Below, in pieces: positions 1 to 8,930 of a DNA stretch of 37,906 nt. Location: IMG/VR virus record IMGVR_UViG_3300036760_000519, positions 1-37,906 of that record. One strand, given 5' to 3'. Numbering within the stretch: the stretch's first letter is position 1; every line of letters begins with the position of its first letter. The stretch is from a virus. The notes beneath the pieces are model-generated. The model ran no database searches. It saw only the letters and a program-made list of their open reading frames with translations, and had not been told where the DNA came from. The position numbers and the translations under genes are program-made.

Positions 1-3000
1 GTCCATCAGGAGGAAGTTGGACATCACATTGTTCATGTGCACCACAGGACTGCGGGCAGTCTTGTTCAATTTCCAACTTGTCAGAATCTTCCGCCACAGG
101 TTCGGGCGGTTCATGATCTGAAGCTCGTTGATGTCGCGCCACACCTCTTGCCGCACGAACTTGCCGGAGAGCGCGCCGTAGCGCTTCTTCCCGCCAGTGT
201 CGCTGATCGTGGCGTCCGGCACCTTCACCCACTTCACCGTAGAGTCGTTCCAGTAGCGGTTGAAGTCGGCGGCCTCGATCCAGCGCTCGGCGGGCGCTCC
301 CGTCTTCGTCCACTCCTCGTTCTCGGCGATGTCCTTGTAGAAGCGGCCCGTCGCCAGGTCGTGCGCCATCAGCATGAACGTCTTGGCGATCGTGTAGCGG
401 GAGTCGAGGATTTCCCCCATGCTTTCCCGCTCCGGCTTCGTGTAGTCGCGCCAGAGCGTGACTTGGCGGCCGTGCATGCCGCGCACCTCCCAGGCACCGC
501 GGTCGGTGTAGTCCTGATAGCGCGGCGGGATCGGCTGGTCGGCCGGCCAGAAGACGCGATCGACAACGCGCGGCTGGCCCCGCGGCCGCTCGTCGAGCTG
601 CAACTCGTCCTGCTCCGGCAAGCGATCCAGCATCAGGATGCGATCTCCTTTGACGACGCGCCCCGTGGTGCCTTCCTGGTAGCCCGGCACGTCGCGCATC
701 ACCCTCGGCATCTCGACGTCCATGAACATGCCGCGGCCCTTGAGCTGGTCGCCGATGATCTTTTTGCGCTTGCGGCCCATGAACTGCCCGACCCATTTGC
801 CGAGCACCGTCGCGTCTTCCTCGTGCTTCATGTAGACGCGATGCAGGTAGGTGCCGCGATTCCGGTCGAAGGACTCCGGCGACACCAACCCCAGGCTGAC
901 CGCTTCGGCGCCGAGATCATCGACAGCTTGGCGGATCGGCGCCGCCAGCGCCGCCATCTCGGCATCGTTGACGCGCTCGCCGGTCAGGATCGCCTGCAAC
1001 ACCTTCGCCTCTTCGGTGTTGACGGCGTGATCCTTGAGCGTCTTCAGGATCTCGGAGCCCTGCAGCATGACGCGGCGCTCGTCGAGGGCGCGCTTGCGGT
1101 CGCGGCTGACGTATTCGTCGGACAGGCCGTAGCGGTCGATCAGACCGGCGCGCGCGGTCTCAAGGATGGGGTTCGCCCAGGCCATGCGGCCCTCGACCCC
1201 GAACTTCGCCTCGCCGATGATGCGGCCGGCCGCCTTGGTCAGGCGAAGGCCAGGCTTCCAGCGCCCCTGCTGGTCGACGCCGCCTGCCCAATCGAAGGGC
1301 ATGCGCAGGATGCGGTCGATCGGCTGGCCGCGGGAGAGCCAAGATTGCATATTGCGCTGGCGCGCGGCCGTCGTCGGCGTGCCATCAGGCATCTCGCGCC
1401 GATAGTCCGGCGCCTGCTCGAACAGGATGCCTTGCTTCGGCGCATTGGTATCGAATAGCGGGAGTTCGCTCGTGTCTTTCTGCGGACGCCTGGCCTTCGC
1501 CGGCCCTTCGGCCTTGCGCTCGATCAGCGCGCGGTCGGTGATCCGCTCGGCACCGGGGATGACTTGCTGTTCGCCTTGGCCGGTGACTTCTGTGGCTCCC
1601 GGCGCTTTCTCGCGATTGTCCGCTCCGCTTCCCTGATACTGAACTGGACCAGTGAACCGTCCTTGGGCAAGCCCCGCAGTCCCCCCAGGTATTGTTCCCA
1701 CCTCGCCAGCGTGTCGAAGGGGCTCGGCGGATCGATTAAGCCTGTCCACTTCCGCTGCTTTGACATTGCCGCCTCCTATCAGTCTCGCCACCTGGGTGCG
1801 GGCTTCCTGCACGGCAGCAGCGACCGCTTTCTGAAAATGGTCCGCCTGATCGAGAAAGGCAAGATCGACGTTCGTCGAGAATCGGATGAGGCCGCCGCGG
1901 TCGAGCGCGTGCATGAGGATCAATTGATGCGCGCCCGGCGCGTCCTCGACGGTCAGGCGCCCGGCCCAGACTGCTGGCCGCAAGACCTTGTAGATTCTCT
2001 CGTTGACCGCCGCCGACATGGCCGCGATGCGCTGTTTTCTCGGCTCGATGGCGCTGACAACCCATTTCCCGCTGCTGAGCCCCATGGCCTTCCTGGCAGC
2101 ATCCGTGAGTGCGGCCCGGTAGGAGTTGCCATCATGTCCATGTGCCCAAATCGCCGTCATGCCGGGATACCCCAGCTGGGCGATGTCCTGCGTGCTCAGG
2201 GTGGTGTTGTCGGGGTGGTTGTGGTGGATCACGACCTGTCGGTCGCCGTTGAGCAGAGCGTCGTCCAGGGTGCTGGAGAAATTGATGAAATCCGCGCCAC
2301 CAGCGAGTGCCGCGGTGGTCTTCCCATTGGCATCGATGCCGACCAGAAATTCCCGGTTGGTCGCCATGCCACGTTCGCGCACGAACGCCCGCGCCTCCTG
2401 GCCGGTCGGTTCGCGGTCGCCAAGGAATGACTGCCATGCCGCTGTCTCATCGGATGTGTCTGGGCCGAGTGACGACCCCGGCTGACCGAGTCCGCCGAGG
2501 AGCTTCATTCCGGCGATCAGATCGCCAACGGCACTTTCGGCTCGGTAGCGCGCCTCATCGGCGGCTCTCTCGGTCGCCTGCTTCTCCTGGTATTCGACCT
2601 CGGCACCGACATCTTTGGCCGCGACTTGGCGTTTGCCCCCGAACTCGGAGGTAATCGCGTCCAGCAGATCGTTGATGCTCGTCGTCTGATGGGCGTGGCT
2701 CGGCCTGATGTAGCCCGCCTCCTCCGCCATTTCGCGCATGCGGTCGTAGTCGTAGCCGGTGCGGTTGTTGATGATGCCGGGGCGTTGTAGGCGGGCATCC
2801 ATGGCCGCCAGTTCGCCGGTATCGTCCTTGATCCCGCCCTTTCGTACGATGAAGGACAGCAGGCTCTCCGGCTTCTTCACCTTGCCGGGATCGACGTAGC
2901 CCAGCGGCCGCTTCGTATTGCCGCTGGTCACCCAATCCTTGAACTCGGGCACGGTCATCGTCTTGATGGCGCCGACGCGTTGCGGACCCGAGCCATCGGA

Positions 3001-4887
3001 GAACGCCGCATCATAGGTCGCCATCGCGTGATCGACCGATGAGAAGCCTATGAACGATTTGTGTTCATCGAACTTTCGCGTGCGCGGATTGATCTGGTCG
3101 ACCACGTAGACGTGTGGCGCCTCTGCATGGTCGCCGAGATAGACGTCGACTTGGTCGCCGTCCTTGCCCTCCGTGCCCTTCACGTAGCCATAGGCGGCCG
3201 GCATTTTGACCTCCCACGGCTGCGCGGCGCCGGGCTTCGATCGTCGAATGCCGCCCTTTTCGGTCTCGATGGCGATCGGCAGACCTTCCCAGGTCAGGTG
3301 GCGCTTCTGATAGTTGCCGGCTTCGGCTTGCGCCGGCGTCGGTTGCGCAGCCGGCGCCGCGAGCGTGCCCTTGAAGTCCATGCGCGACCGGGCATCCGCG
3401 ATACGCCCGTCGAGGACGGCAATGTGAGCAGTGTATCTTCTCCCTAAATTGTTCTGCTTCAGTATTTCGCGCTTGCGGATGTCCTCAAGGAGCGGCTGGC
3501 TGCGCTCCTGTAGGTCAACAACACGCCGGTTCAGATCGGCAATCTGTTGCCCAAATCTTCCCCCGACGTTGTTGGCCTCGAGGCGCTGCTTCTCCTTAAC
3601 CAGCTCGCGCAGGTGGCCGTTGATCTGGCGGGCTTCGGGTTGGGCGCGGTGCTCGCGTAGAAGTTCGGCGAAAGACGGGCTGGCGGGCTGCGCCGGAGTC
3701 GCGGGTTGCGAAGCGGATGCCGGAACGGTCGTCGGAGCGCTCGGGGAGATGGCCGCTCCTGGGCCTCCCGGTGGGCTTGGCGGGGCGGGTTCGGTTGGGC
3801 CTGGCGGAGTTGCTCCGATCACCGCCTCGGCCGGTTGTGCACCGGCAGGAGCGCCAGCCGCAACATCGGCGCCCGGTTGCGCAACGGCGTGCTGCTTCCC
3901 CGGTAGGACGAGACCGGTCAGGGTCTCCATGAGCGCGCCGACCGTGAACCCGGCGGCCGCGTTCGGGCCGGCGCCCGTGAACAGCCCGCGTTTCCGGTCA
4001 TAGAGGTCTTGCGCAATCGCGTTTTGAGCGACTTGCTGATAGAGTTCCTGCAGCCCTTCCTCGGTGCCTTGCTTGACGGTGCGGATGACCAAATCGCGGA
4101 GCTTGCCGCCGCCAAGCTTGTCGAGCCGGTCGAGCCAATGGCCGATGGGAACCGCTTCTGACGCGCCCGAGGGGATGCTCTGATAGGCGGCATTGATGGC
4201 GGTCTTGATCGACGCGCCTTTGCTCAGAGCATCCTGGAACTGCTGTGGCGCAGTGGAGGTAACGCCGAGCGCGGCCACTGCCGGTGTCTCCGGGATGCGT
4301 CCCGCGCGCGCCGCCAGCGCCGTGGCGGCAAAGCCAACCGTCGAGCCGATGCCTTGCGGCAGGACGTCGGCCAGAAACTCACCCTGATAGGCCGGATCGG
4401 TCGGCAGGATCTTCTTGGTGGCGTCGGCGATGGCTTCGCCGGCCTTGTAGAACGAACTTTCGCGGGGATCGGTGACCTGCTTTTCGGCATCCGCTCGCAT
4501 GGCGGCGCGCTTCGCCGCATCGGCTTGCTGATATAGCCAGGCATTGCCGCCGTTCGCGGCATCGGCAAGATCGGGCTCCTCGCCGCGATCGATCTGATCG
4601 AAAGCCGTCAACAACCGATTCGTCGCCGCGGATCGGCTGATCGCCATCGATTCGGGAACGCCGGCGATGGTTGAAACGAGCCCCTGCGCCGCGGAGCCGG
4701 CAGCGGATCGAGCCCGCGATATGGTGGGCGTCGCCGTCGTGCCGGCCGCAGCCGCCAGCCCGATCTTGACCGGCAACTTGACCTTGCCGCTCAGCACGTC
4801 TTTGACGGCGCGCTGAATGATCTCCGGCTTCGTGCCGTCGGGGAATTGGAGCACCCGACCATCGGCAAGCCGCGCCTTGACGCTCAC
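1..4887 (-). CDS. Giant polyvalent virion protein (partial, 3' end off window)
   Basis: A single minus-strand frame is open from the GTG at 4887 to the left edge (1629 codons, no stop), which explains why no other gene is seen here. The GTG overlaps the upstream gene's TGA (GTGA). Seen in the translation: an Ala/Gly-rich N-terminus; a Pro/Ala linker near residues 335-400; a coiled coil near 420-478; a pyrophosphatase-like region at about 530-650 with D576-G-D578-Q-V-D581; a JAB/MPN-like region with H889-N-H891-P and S898-x-x-D901; an 'IPGAER' element near 1110; then a long helical region. Family knowledge: InPase and JAB domains are combined in phage and plasmid 'polyvalent proteins' that are injected with DNA. 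The end resembles large polyvalent-protein-associated domains (LPD38-like), which is tentative. I infer an internal virion or ejected protein that acts on the host early in infection. The fold assignments come from motifs only. Confidence 0.8.
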   Translation of the reverse strand, partial: MSVKARLADGRVLQFPDGTKPEIIQRAVKDVLSGKVKLPVKIGLAAAAGTTATPTISRARSAAGSAAQGLVSTIAGVPESMAISRSAATNRLLTAFDQIDRGEEPDLADAANGGNAWLYQQADAAKRAAMRADAEKQVTDPRESSFYKAGEAIADATKKILPTDPAYQGEFLADVLPQGIGSTVGFAATALAARAGRIPETPAVAALGVTSTAPQQFQDALSKGASIKTAINAAYQSIPSGASEAVPIGHWLDRLDKLGGGKLRDLVIRTVKQGTEEGLQELYQQVAQNAIAQDLYDRKRGLFTGAGPNAAAGFTVGALMETLTGLVLPGKQHAVAQPGADVAAGAPAGAQPAEAVIGATPPGPTEPAPPSPPGGPGAAISPSAPTTVPASASQPATPAQPASPSFAELLREHRAQPEARQINGHLRELVKEKQRLEANNVGGRFGQQIADLNRRVVDLQERSQPLLEDIRKREILKQNNLGRRYTAHIAVLDGRIADARSRMDFKGTLAAPAAQPTPAQAEAGNYQKRHLTWEGLPIAIETEKGGIRRSKPGAAQPWEVKMPAAYGYVKGTEGKDGDQVDVYLGDHAEAPHVYVVDQINPRTRKFDEHKSFIGFSSVDHAMATYDAAFSDGSGPQRVGAIKTMTVPEFKDWVTSGNTKRPLGYVDPGKVKKPESLLSFIVRKGGIKDDTGELAAMDARLQRPGIINNRTGYDYDRMREMAEEAGYIRPSHAHQTTSINDLLDAITSEFGGKRQVAAKDVGAEVEYQEKQATERAADEARYRAESAVGDLIAGMKLLGGLGQPGSSLGPDTSDETAAWQSFLGDREPTGQEARAFVRERGMATNREFLVGIDANGKTTAALAGGADFINFSSTLDDALLNGDRQVVIHHNHPDNTTLSTQDIAQLGYPGMTAIWAHGHDGNSYRAALTDAARKAMGLSSGKWVVSAIEPRKQRIAAMSAAVNERIYKVLRPAVWAGRLTVEDAPGAHQLILMHALDRGGLIRFSTNVDLAFLDQADHFQKAVAAAVQEARTQVARLIGGGNVKAAEVDRLNRSAEPLRHAGEVGTIPGGTAGLAQGRFTGPVQYQGSGADNREKAPGATEVTGQGEQQVIPGAERITDRALIERKAEGPAKARRPQKDTSELPLFDTNAPKQGILFEQAPDYRREMPDGTPTTAARQRNMQSWLSRGQPIDRILRMPFDWAGGVDQQGRWKPGLRLTKAAGRIIGEAKFGVEGRMAWANPILETARAGLIDRYGLSDEYVSRDRKRALDERRVMLQGSEILKTLKDHAVNTEEAKVLQAILTGERVNDAEMAALAAPIRQAVDDLGAEAVSLGLVSPESFDRNRGTYLHRVYMKHEEDATVLGKWVGQFMGRKRKKIIGDQLKGRGMFMDVEMPRVMRDVPGYQEGTTGRVVKGDRILMLDRLPEQDELQLDERPRGQPRVVDRVFWPADQPIPPRYQDYTDRGAWEVRGMHGRQVTLWRDYTKPERESMGEILDSRYTIAKTFMLMAHDLATGRFYKDIAENEEWTKTGAPAERWIEAADFNRYWNDSTVKWVKVPDATISDTGGKKRYGALSGKFVRQEVWRDINELQIMNRPNLWRKILTSWKLNKTARSPVVHMNNVMSNFLLMD

Positions 4888-7388
4888 TGGATCAGCTCGC
4901 CGTTGTCGTCGTAATTGTAGATCGTATCCTGGTTGTCCGTTCCGTCGGCATTGTCGGTCTCGCTCCCCGCCTCGCCGCCGAGCGCCCCGTAGAGTTTCCG
5001 GCCTTCATCGAGCGCCTTAGTGTAATCGTCGCCAGTGCCGAACTGACCGACCTTGCCGCGGGCGTAGCCCTGCGCGAGCCGTTCGATCGCCGCCTTATTG
5101 TCGGTGCTGGCACCGTGAGCCATGCGCACAGCGTCGGAGTAGGCGATCTTCTTCCCGCTCGCCTTCGCGTCGGCGAGGATATTCGAGATGATGAGCGCGG
5201 TAGCGTTGCCGGCGCCGCCGGCACCAGCGCGAGCGTTGAGCGACTTGGTGCGATCGACATAGGCGGTCGTGCGCGCCTTGCTATCCTCGGCCTGCGACGC
5301 GCGATAGGCGGCCAACCCTTCGGCGCTCGTCGCCTGATTGGCCTCGGTCGCTTGGTTGTGGCGAGAGGCCTCGGTGTCGCGGTCAATCTCGCGCTGGATC
5401 TTCTCCGCCTCGGTCGCGTTGGCCGAGTCCTGGCGCTTCTGGTCGATATAGGAAGAAAGGCCCGCGATGCCGGCTTCGCCGATCGCGCCGAGCATGCTCG
5501 GATTCCGGCTGGCTGCCATCGACAATCCCATCACCATCAGCGGCATGGCCCACGATGGCGCATCCTTCGCGTCTGCGCTGGCACCACCAGCCTGCTTCAC
5601 GATCGATTGCGCATCGGCATCGGCGATGCCACGGCCGCCACCCGTCATGATGCCGCGCCGCCCGGCACCGGCATCGCCGTAGTCGTAGCTGGAGATGCCC
5701 TGATCCTCCATCGGCGGGCCGCCGTTGTGGCCGATCGTCGGCTTGCGCGCCGGTAGCGGGAAGCGCGGGCCAGTATCCGTCGCAGACGGCCCCGGCATCG
5801 AGGCGCTGGCAATGCCACCATCCAACGGCGGCTCGCCGCGGAAGCGCTGCCCAGGCTGCCCGCGCATGCGCGTCGAGGCGGTGTAGTCGGGCAGCGAGTC
5901 GTCGTGGCCGCCGCCGGCGTCCGCAGCCATGGTATCGCGGCCACCCCGCCAGTCCGGCACCCAATCGGGAATCTTGACGCCCGGCAGCCCGGCGATGCCC
6001 AGATCGGAGAGATCGGCGGCTCGCGATGGACGCGAAGGGAAATCCCCGGCTCCGGAATAATGAGGTTCGCCAGAACTGCTGTCACTAAGGCGACCATTGT
6101 AGAACTCGGCACCCGATTGTCCTGGCTCGCTGAACCGCTTGAGCGGCGGAACCCCGGCGATGCCGAGATCCGGAAGCCCCAGCGGGCGAGAACCGTTCGA
6201 TATCGTTGGCGCGATGCCTCTTCGCCCCGTCGTGAGCCGACGCACATACTCGTCGTAGGCGTCCGCATTGCCGGCGTCGACCATGCGGCCGAGGTCTTCG
6301 TTGGAGAGGCCGGCATAGACGTCGACCGTGCCGCCCGGAGCGTAGCTTGCGATTCCACCGCTGGCGTAACCGCGCACCCGTCCACCCCGCGCCATGCGCT
6401 TGGACGACCGGCGGTTGTAGCTGACGATGCCGCCGCGCCGGAACAGCCACCCGTTCGAACCGAACGCGCCCGACTGTCCGAGGCCGGCGATGCCGGCGAT
6501 GCCGAGGCCGGCGGCTTGCGTCCACGGGTTGGCGCCCGACGCGGTCTGCGTCTGCGTCGTGTCATACGGCGTTCCCCGATAGATCGAACTGAGGTATTGC
6601 GCCTGCTCGGCGGGGTAGCCGCGCTGCGCCAGGAAGTCCGAGTACGCGGTATCGAGGCCCCGCTGCTCTTGCCCCTGCTGCGCTGCGCCAGCGCCATATT
6701 GCGCCTGGGCGCCGGTCAGGCCGTACTGCTGTTCGGCACCGCCGATCCCTACATACTGGCCCGCCGCAGCGGCAGCGCGGCCCGCATCGTTCTGGCGAGC
6801 GGCCAGCGCCCGGTTCTGCTCGGTGTTGAATTGCCCCTGCGCGAGGTTCTGCGCCTGGCTATAGCCCTGCGATCGCAACTGCCCGATCGTGCGCGCTGTG
6901 GCGTCCGATTGGTCGCGCCACTGTTCCGAGCGCTCAAGCGTGGCCCGGTCCGACGGTCCGTAGCTGCCGATGCCGCCGCCGACGCCAGCGCGCGCGTCGA
7001 GATCGCGGCGCGCGATCTCGCCCTGGCGGTTGATGTCGGCGAGGGTCGCGTCGACGACCTGTTGCTGGTAGGGGTCGTCATACGCCTTGTAGGAGTTCGG
7101 GTCGTACGAGCCGATCGTTCCTTCGAGCGGCATCGCCGAGATGCCGGCCTGCTCCCGCGCCTTGTCGAGATCGGATTGGAAGGCGCCGGATGCATCGCGG
7201 ATGCCCTGGAAGCTCGCGATCTGGTCTGGCGTGAATTCGGCAACGCGTTGCCCCCCATAGGGCGTGTACGGCAGGTTGGAGACGTCCTCGCCCCGCTGCA
7301 GTAGGCCCTTGTACCTGTCCTCCAACCAAGACGGCAACTTCGTGGTGGTCGTGGAGGTCTGATCGCCGCCGCCGCAACAGCTGCTCAT
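4884..7388 (-). CDS. 834-aa internal virion / DNA-ejection protein candidate
   Basis: The 834-aa protein starts MSSCCGGG and overlaps the acetyltransferase gene upstream by 4 bases and the giant gene downstream by 3. The first 300 residues are Gln/Ala/Arg-rich and helical, with a 'YTPYGGQRVAEFTPDQ' style N-terminus that I recall from podovirus virion proteins. The middle is disordered and carries Gly-rich motifs (ARGGRVRGYASGGI, then repeated LGIAG elements). Near 575 there is 'IGHNGGPP', a short motif common in phage virion proteins. The C-terminal quarter is helical (residues about 620-780) with an acidic tail. Its place beside the giant polyvalent protein suggests an internal core or ejectosome protein. 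No enzyme domain is recognised, and the precise role is unknown. Confidence 0.7.
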   Translation of the reverse strand: MSSCCGGGDQTSTTTTKLPSWLEDRYKGLLQRGEDVSNLPYTPYGGQRVAEFTPDQIASFQGIRDASGAFQSDLDKAREQAGISAMPLEGTIGSYDPNSYKAYDDPYQQQVVDATLADINRQGEIARRDLDARAGVGGGIGSYGPSDRATLERSEQWRDQSDATARTIGQLRSQGYSQAQNLAQGQFNTEQNRALAARQNDAGRAAAAAGQYVGIGGAEQQYGLTGAQAQYGAGAAQQGQEQRGLDTAYSDFLAQRGYPAEQAQYLSSIYRGTPYDTTQTQTASGANPWTQAAGLGIAGIAGLGQSGAFGSNGWLFRRGGIVSYNRRSSKRMARGGRVRGYASGGIASYAPGGTVDVYAGLSNEDLGRMVDAGNADAYDEYVRRLTTGRRGIAPTISNGSRPLGLPDLGIAGVPPLKRFSEPGQSGAEFYNGRLSDSSSGEPHYSGAGDFPSRPSRAADLSDLGIAGLPGVKIPDWVPDWRGGRDTMAADAGGGHDDSLPDYTASTRMRGQPGQRFRGEPPLDGGIASASMPGPSATDTGPRFPLPARKPTIGHNGGPPMEDQGISSYDYGDAGAGRRGIMTGGGRGIADADAQSIVKQAGGASADAKDAPSWAMPLMVMGLSMAASRNPSMLGAIGEAGIAGLSSYIDQKRQDSANATEAEKIQREIDRDTEASRHNQATEANQATSAEGLAAYRASQAEDSKARTTAYVDRTKSLNARAGAGGAGNATALIISNILADAKASGKKIAYSDAVRMAHGASTDNKAAIERLAQGYARGKVGQFGTGDDYTKALDEGRKLYGALGGEAGSETDNADGTDNQDTIYNYDDNGELIQ

Positions 7389-7900
7389 CGTCCGGCCCCT
7401 CCTACGAAGATCTGCCCCACCAGCCGGTTATGGCGGGCGAAGAAATCGCATTTGCGCAGGGTATCCTCCTTGGTGACCACGCTCAGGTAGACGGGCACGC
7501 CGAGCCTCTGGCCGATCGCGTTCACGGTCTTCATGAGGCGCACCGCGTGCGAAGAGCAGCGATGGTTGGAGTGGATGAAGAAGAAGTTTTCGCCGAGGTG
7601 GTCGTCGTCGCTGTACCAGAGCTTCGCGAAGAACAGGCCACAGGCACCGACGACGCGCCCACGGTCCACCGCCAGCACGACCATGCCCTCGCCGATCAAC
7701 TTCTCGACGCGCGCCCGCACCTTGGCCTCGTTCAGGCTGGCCATCCCGATCTCGGCATGCATCAGCCGCAGCAGGGACATGATGGCGTCGGCGTCGTTCG
7801 CAGTTGCGAGACGAACCCCTTGTCCCTTCTTCGGGCGGTCCCCATCATTGAGAGAACCTGCTGCGTCCGCGTGATGGAGAGAATCGTGTCCATTAAGCAT
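7385..7900 (-). CDS. GNAT-family N-acetyltransferase
   Basis: A 171-aa protein. The fold is suggested by an N-terminal beta strand plus helix (VRLATANDADAIMSLLRL), a central hydrophobic strand with 'VVGACGLFF', and an acetyl-CoA-binding-like segment HRCSSHAVRLM followed by a helix, as in GNAT enzymes. The P-loop-like RxxGxA motif is degenerate (R-C-S-S-H-A). I chose the ATG at 7900, which has AAGGAG about 14 bases upstream. A longer frame to 8302 exists, but that part is only the antisense of the lipoprotein gene. Its start overlaps the 5' end of the plus-strand lipoprotein gene by 15 bases. Acetyltransferases are found in podovirus structural regions, where they may modify a virion or host protein. 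The substrate cannot be read from the sequence. Confidence 0.72.
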   Translation of the reverse strand: MLNGHDSLHHADAAGSLNDGDRPKKGQGVRLATANDADAIMSLLRLMHAEIGMASLNEAKVRARVEKLIGEGMVVLAVDRGRVVGACGLFFAKLWYSDDDHLGENFFFIHSNHRCSSHAVRLMKTVNAIGQRLGVPVYLSVVTKEDTLRKCDFFARHNRLVGQIFVGGAGR

Positions 7901-8239
7901 GTCGTGCTCTTGATCTCCTTGGTCGTTCTGTTGGTGGCGTGTGCATCGCGAGAGGAGCGGCAGGCCCGTGTCGCCACCGAGGATCGCAATACCTGCCTGT
8001 CGTGGGGCACTTCGATCGGCAGCGCGGCTTATGTCGAGTGTCGCCGGACGCTGGTCGACAATCGCGCGCGCACGGACGCCCAGAACCGCGCCGCCTGGGC
8101 TGGCGTCACCAATCTCGGCGTCGGCATCTACAATTCGGCCCAGCCGCCTGCCGTCTACGCACCGCCAGCGCCGCGCACCTACGACACGAACTGCTACAAC
8201 TATGGCACCGACGTGCAGTGCCGGACGACCGGCTATTGA
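7886..8239 (+). CDS. Small predicted lipoprotein (plus strand)
   Basis: A 117-aa product read against all flanking genes. I chose the GTG at 7886 because GGAGAG lies 4 bases upstream. An in-frame ATG at 7874 lacks a comparable site. The N-terminus is a short basic stretch, a long Leu/Val/Ile core, then the lipobox L-V-A-C with the lipidated Cys at residue 19. This predicts signal peptidase II processing and membrane anchoring. The mature part is short, with paired Cys residues and a Tyr/Pro/Ala-rich tail (PPAVYAPPAPRTYDTNCY). No family is recognised. Phage-encoded lipoproteins often act in superinfection exclusion or lysogenic conversion; that role is inferred here from the topology and the moron-like setting. 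A strong stem-loop follows the stop codon. Confidence 0.78.
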   Translation: MSIKHVVLLISLVVLLVACASREERQARVATEDRNTCLSWGTSIGSAAYVECRRTLVDNRARTDAQNRAAWAGVTNLGVGIYNSAQPPAVYAPPAPRTYDTNCYNYGTDVQCRTTGY

Positions 8240-8241
8240 AC

Positions 8242-8269
8242 GGGAGTGGCGACCGAAGTCGCCACTCCC
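8242..8269. terminator. Strong stem-loop after the lipoprotein gene
   Basis: A perfect 12-bp inverted repeat (GGGAGTGGCGAC / GTCGCCACTCCC) encloses a CGAA tetraloop, 3 bases after the plus-strand stop codon. It lies between two convergent genes (lipoprotein on plus, Cas7-like on minus). There is no good T-tract on either side (CCTTGCTTTG on plus), so it may be a weak intrinsic terminator or an mRNA 3'-end stabiliser rather than a canonical rho-independent site. The 73 bases between it and the minus-strand stop hold a second weak GCCTCG/CGAGGC hairpin and no gene. Confidence 0.6.
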
Positions 8270-8342
8270 CCTTGCTTTGCAAAACCGGGCCGGGCCATAC
8301 AACGCATAGCCTCGCCCCGCTCCGCCGAGGCACGCTCTGCTT

Positions 8343-8930
8343 TTAAGCGGCTTTCCTTAGCGTCTCCGCGACTTCAGCCCACTGTTTCACAATGAACCGG
8401 CCGAACGGTCCCTTGCGGGCGGGTCGATAGTCACCGAGGCCGATCTTCTTCCCGGCGTCGTCGACAAGTGCGCGGACCAAATTCGGACCGAACACCGTCG
8501 TGTCAACATCGAGCGTGAACGTCAGCGACCACTTATCGACACGCGGCCGGTGGCACATGATGCGCCCGCCAGTCGACGGGATGACGACGGAACGGCTGTC
8601 GACCTCCCACTGATCGGTGTTGAGTGAGCAGACCAGTTCGTCGATTTGGATGCCAGCCGGGACAAGGCTCGTCTTCATCGTCGTAATCTTACTCTTGCCA
8701 GCCTTGTGGAATGTGCCGGCCGCAATCAGCGCGGCGAAGATGTTGGGGCCGGGAACGTACAGCTCGCCCTTGTCGTCGGCGTAGCACTTCGGCGTTGCCT
8801 GTTCACGCGGCGTGCCTTTCGAGCCGCGGAGAGTGACGGACGTTCCGCCTGAGACGGCGACCTCGTTCGCTTCGGTAAAGCGGTTCATCAGCAGCGGGCT
8901 GATGCCTTCGATAGTGACTTTGATCTTCAT
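8343..8930 (-). CDS. Stand-alone RAMP/Cas7-like protein of unknown function
   Basis: A 195-aa protein starting MKIKVTIEGISPLLMNRF. Visible features: a first beta strand ending in SPLLMNRF (residues 11-18), 'YVPGPNIFAALIAAG' (58-72), a basic segment 'GRIMCHRPRVDKWSL' (122-136), and 'DYRPARKGPFGRF' (167-179). The layout (hydrophobic strand then 'sPLhh', a 'hPGsslxgAL' helix start, and a Gly/Arg-rich loop near the C-terminus) resembles RRM-fold RAMP proteins such as Cas7. I recall uncharacterised stand-alone homologues with the KGPFGRF ending, but I cannot name a characterised family. No CRISPR array or other cas gene is in the window. It is flanked by a plus-strand HTH gene and a lipoprotein gene. 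RNA or nucleic-acid binding is an inference, and function is unknown. Confidence 0.6.
   Translation of the reverse strand: MKIKVTIEGISPLLMNRFTEANEVAVSGGTSVTLRGSKGTPREQATPKCYADDKGELYVPGPNIFAALIAAGTFHKAGKSKITTMKTSLVPAGIQIDELVCSLNTDQWEVDSRSVVIPSTGGRIMCHRPRVDKWSLTFTLDVDTTVFGPNLVRALVDDAGKKIGLGDYRPARKGPFGRFIVKQWAEVAETLRKAA

Noticed and set aside
37-1458. 473-aa plus-strand open frame
   Set aside because: It lies antisense to the giant minus-strand gene, which is open across the whole region with recognisable motifs. The plus product is rich in Arg, His, Ala and Leu with no domain, as expected for antisense of high-GC DNA.
5904-7304. 466-aa plus-strand open frame
   Set aside because: Antisense to the 834-aa virion protein, with no motif and biased composition.
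7901-8302. N-terminal extension of the GNAT gene
   Set aside because: This stretch is the antisense of the lipoprotein gene and its product is Arg/Ala-rich with no GNAT feature. The ATG at 7900 is sufficient.
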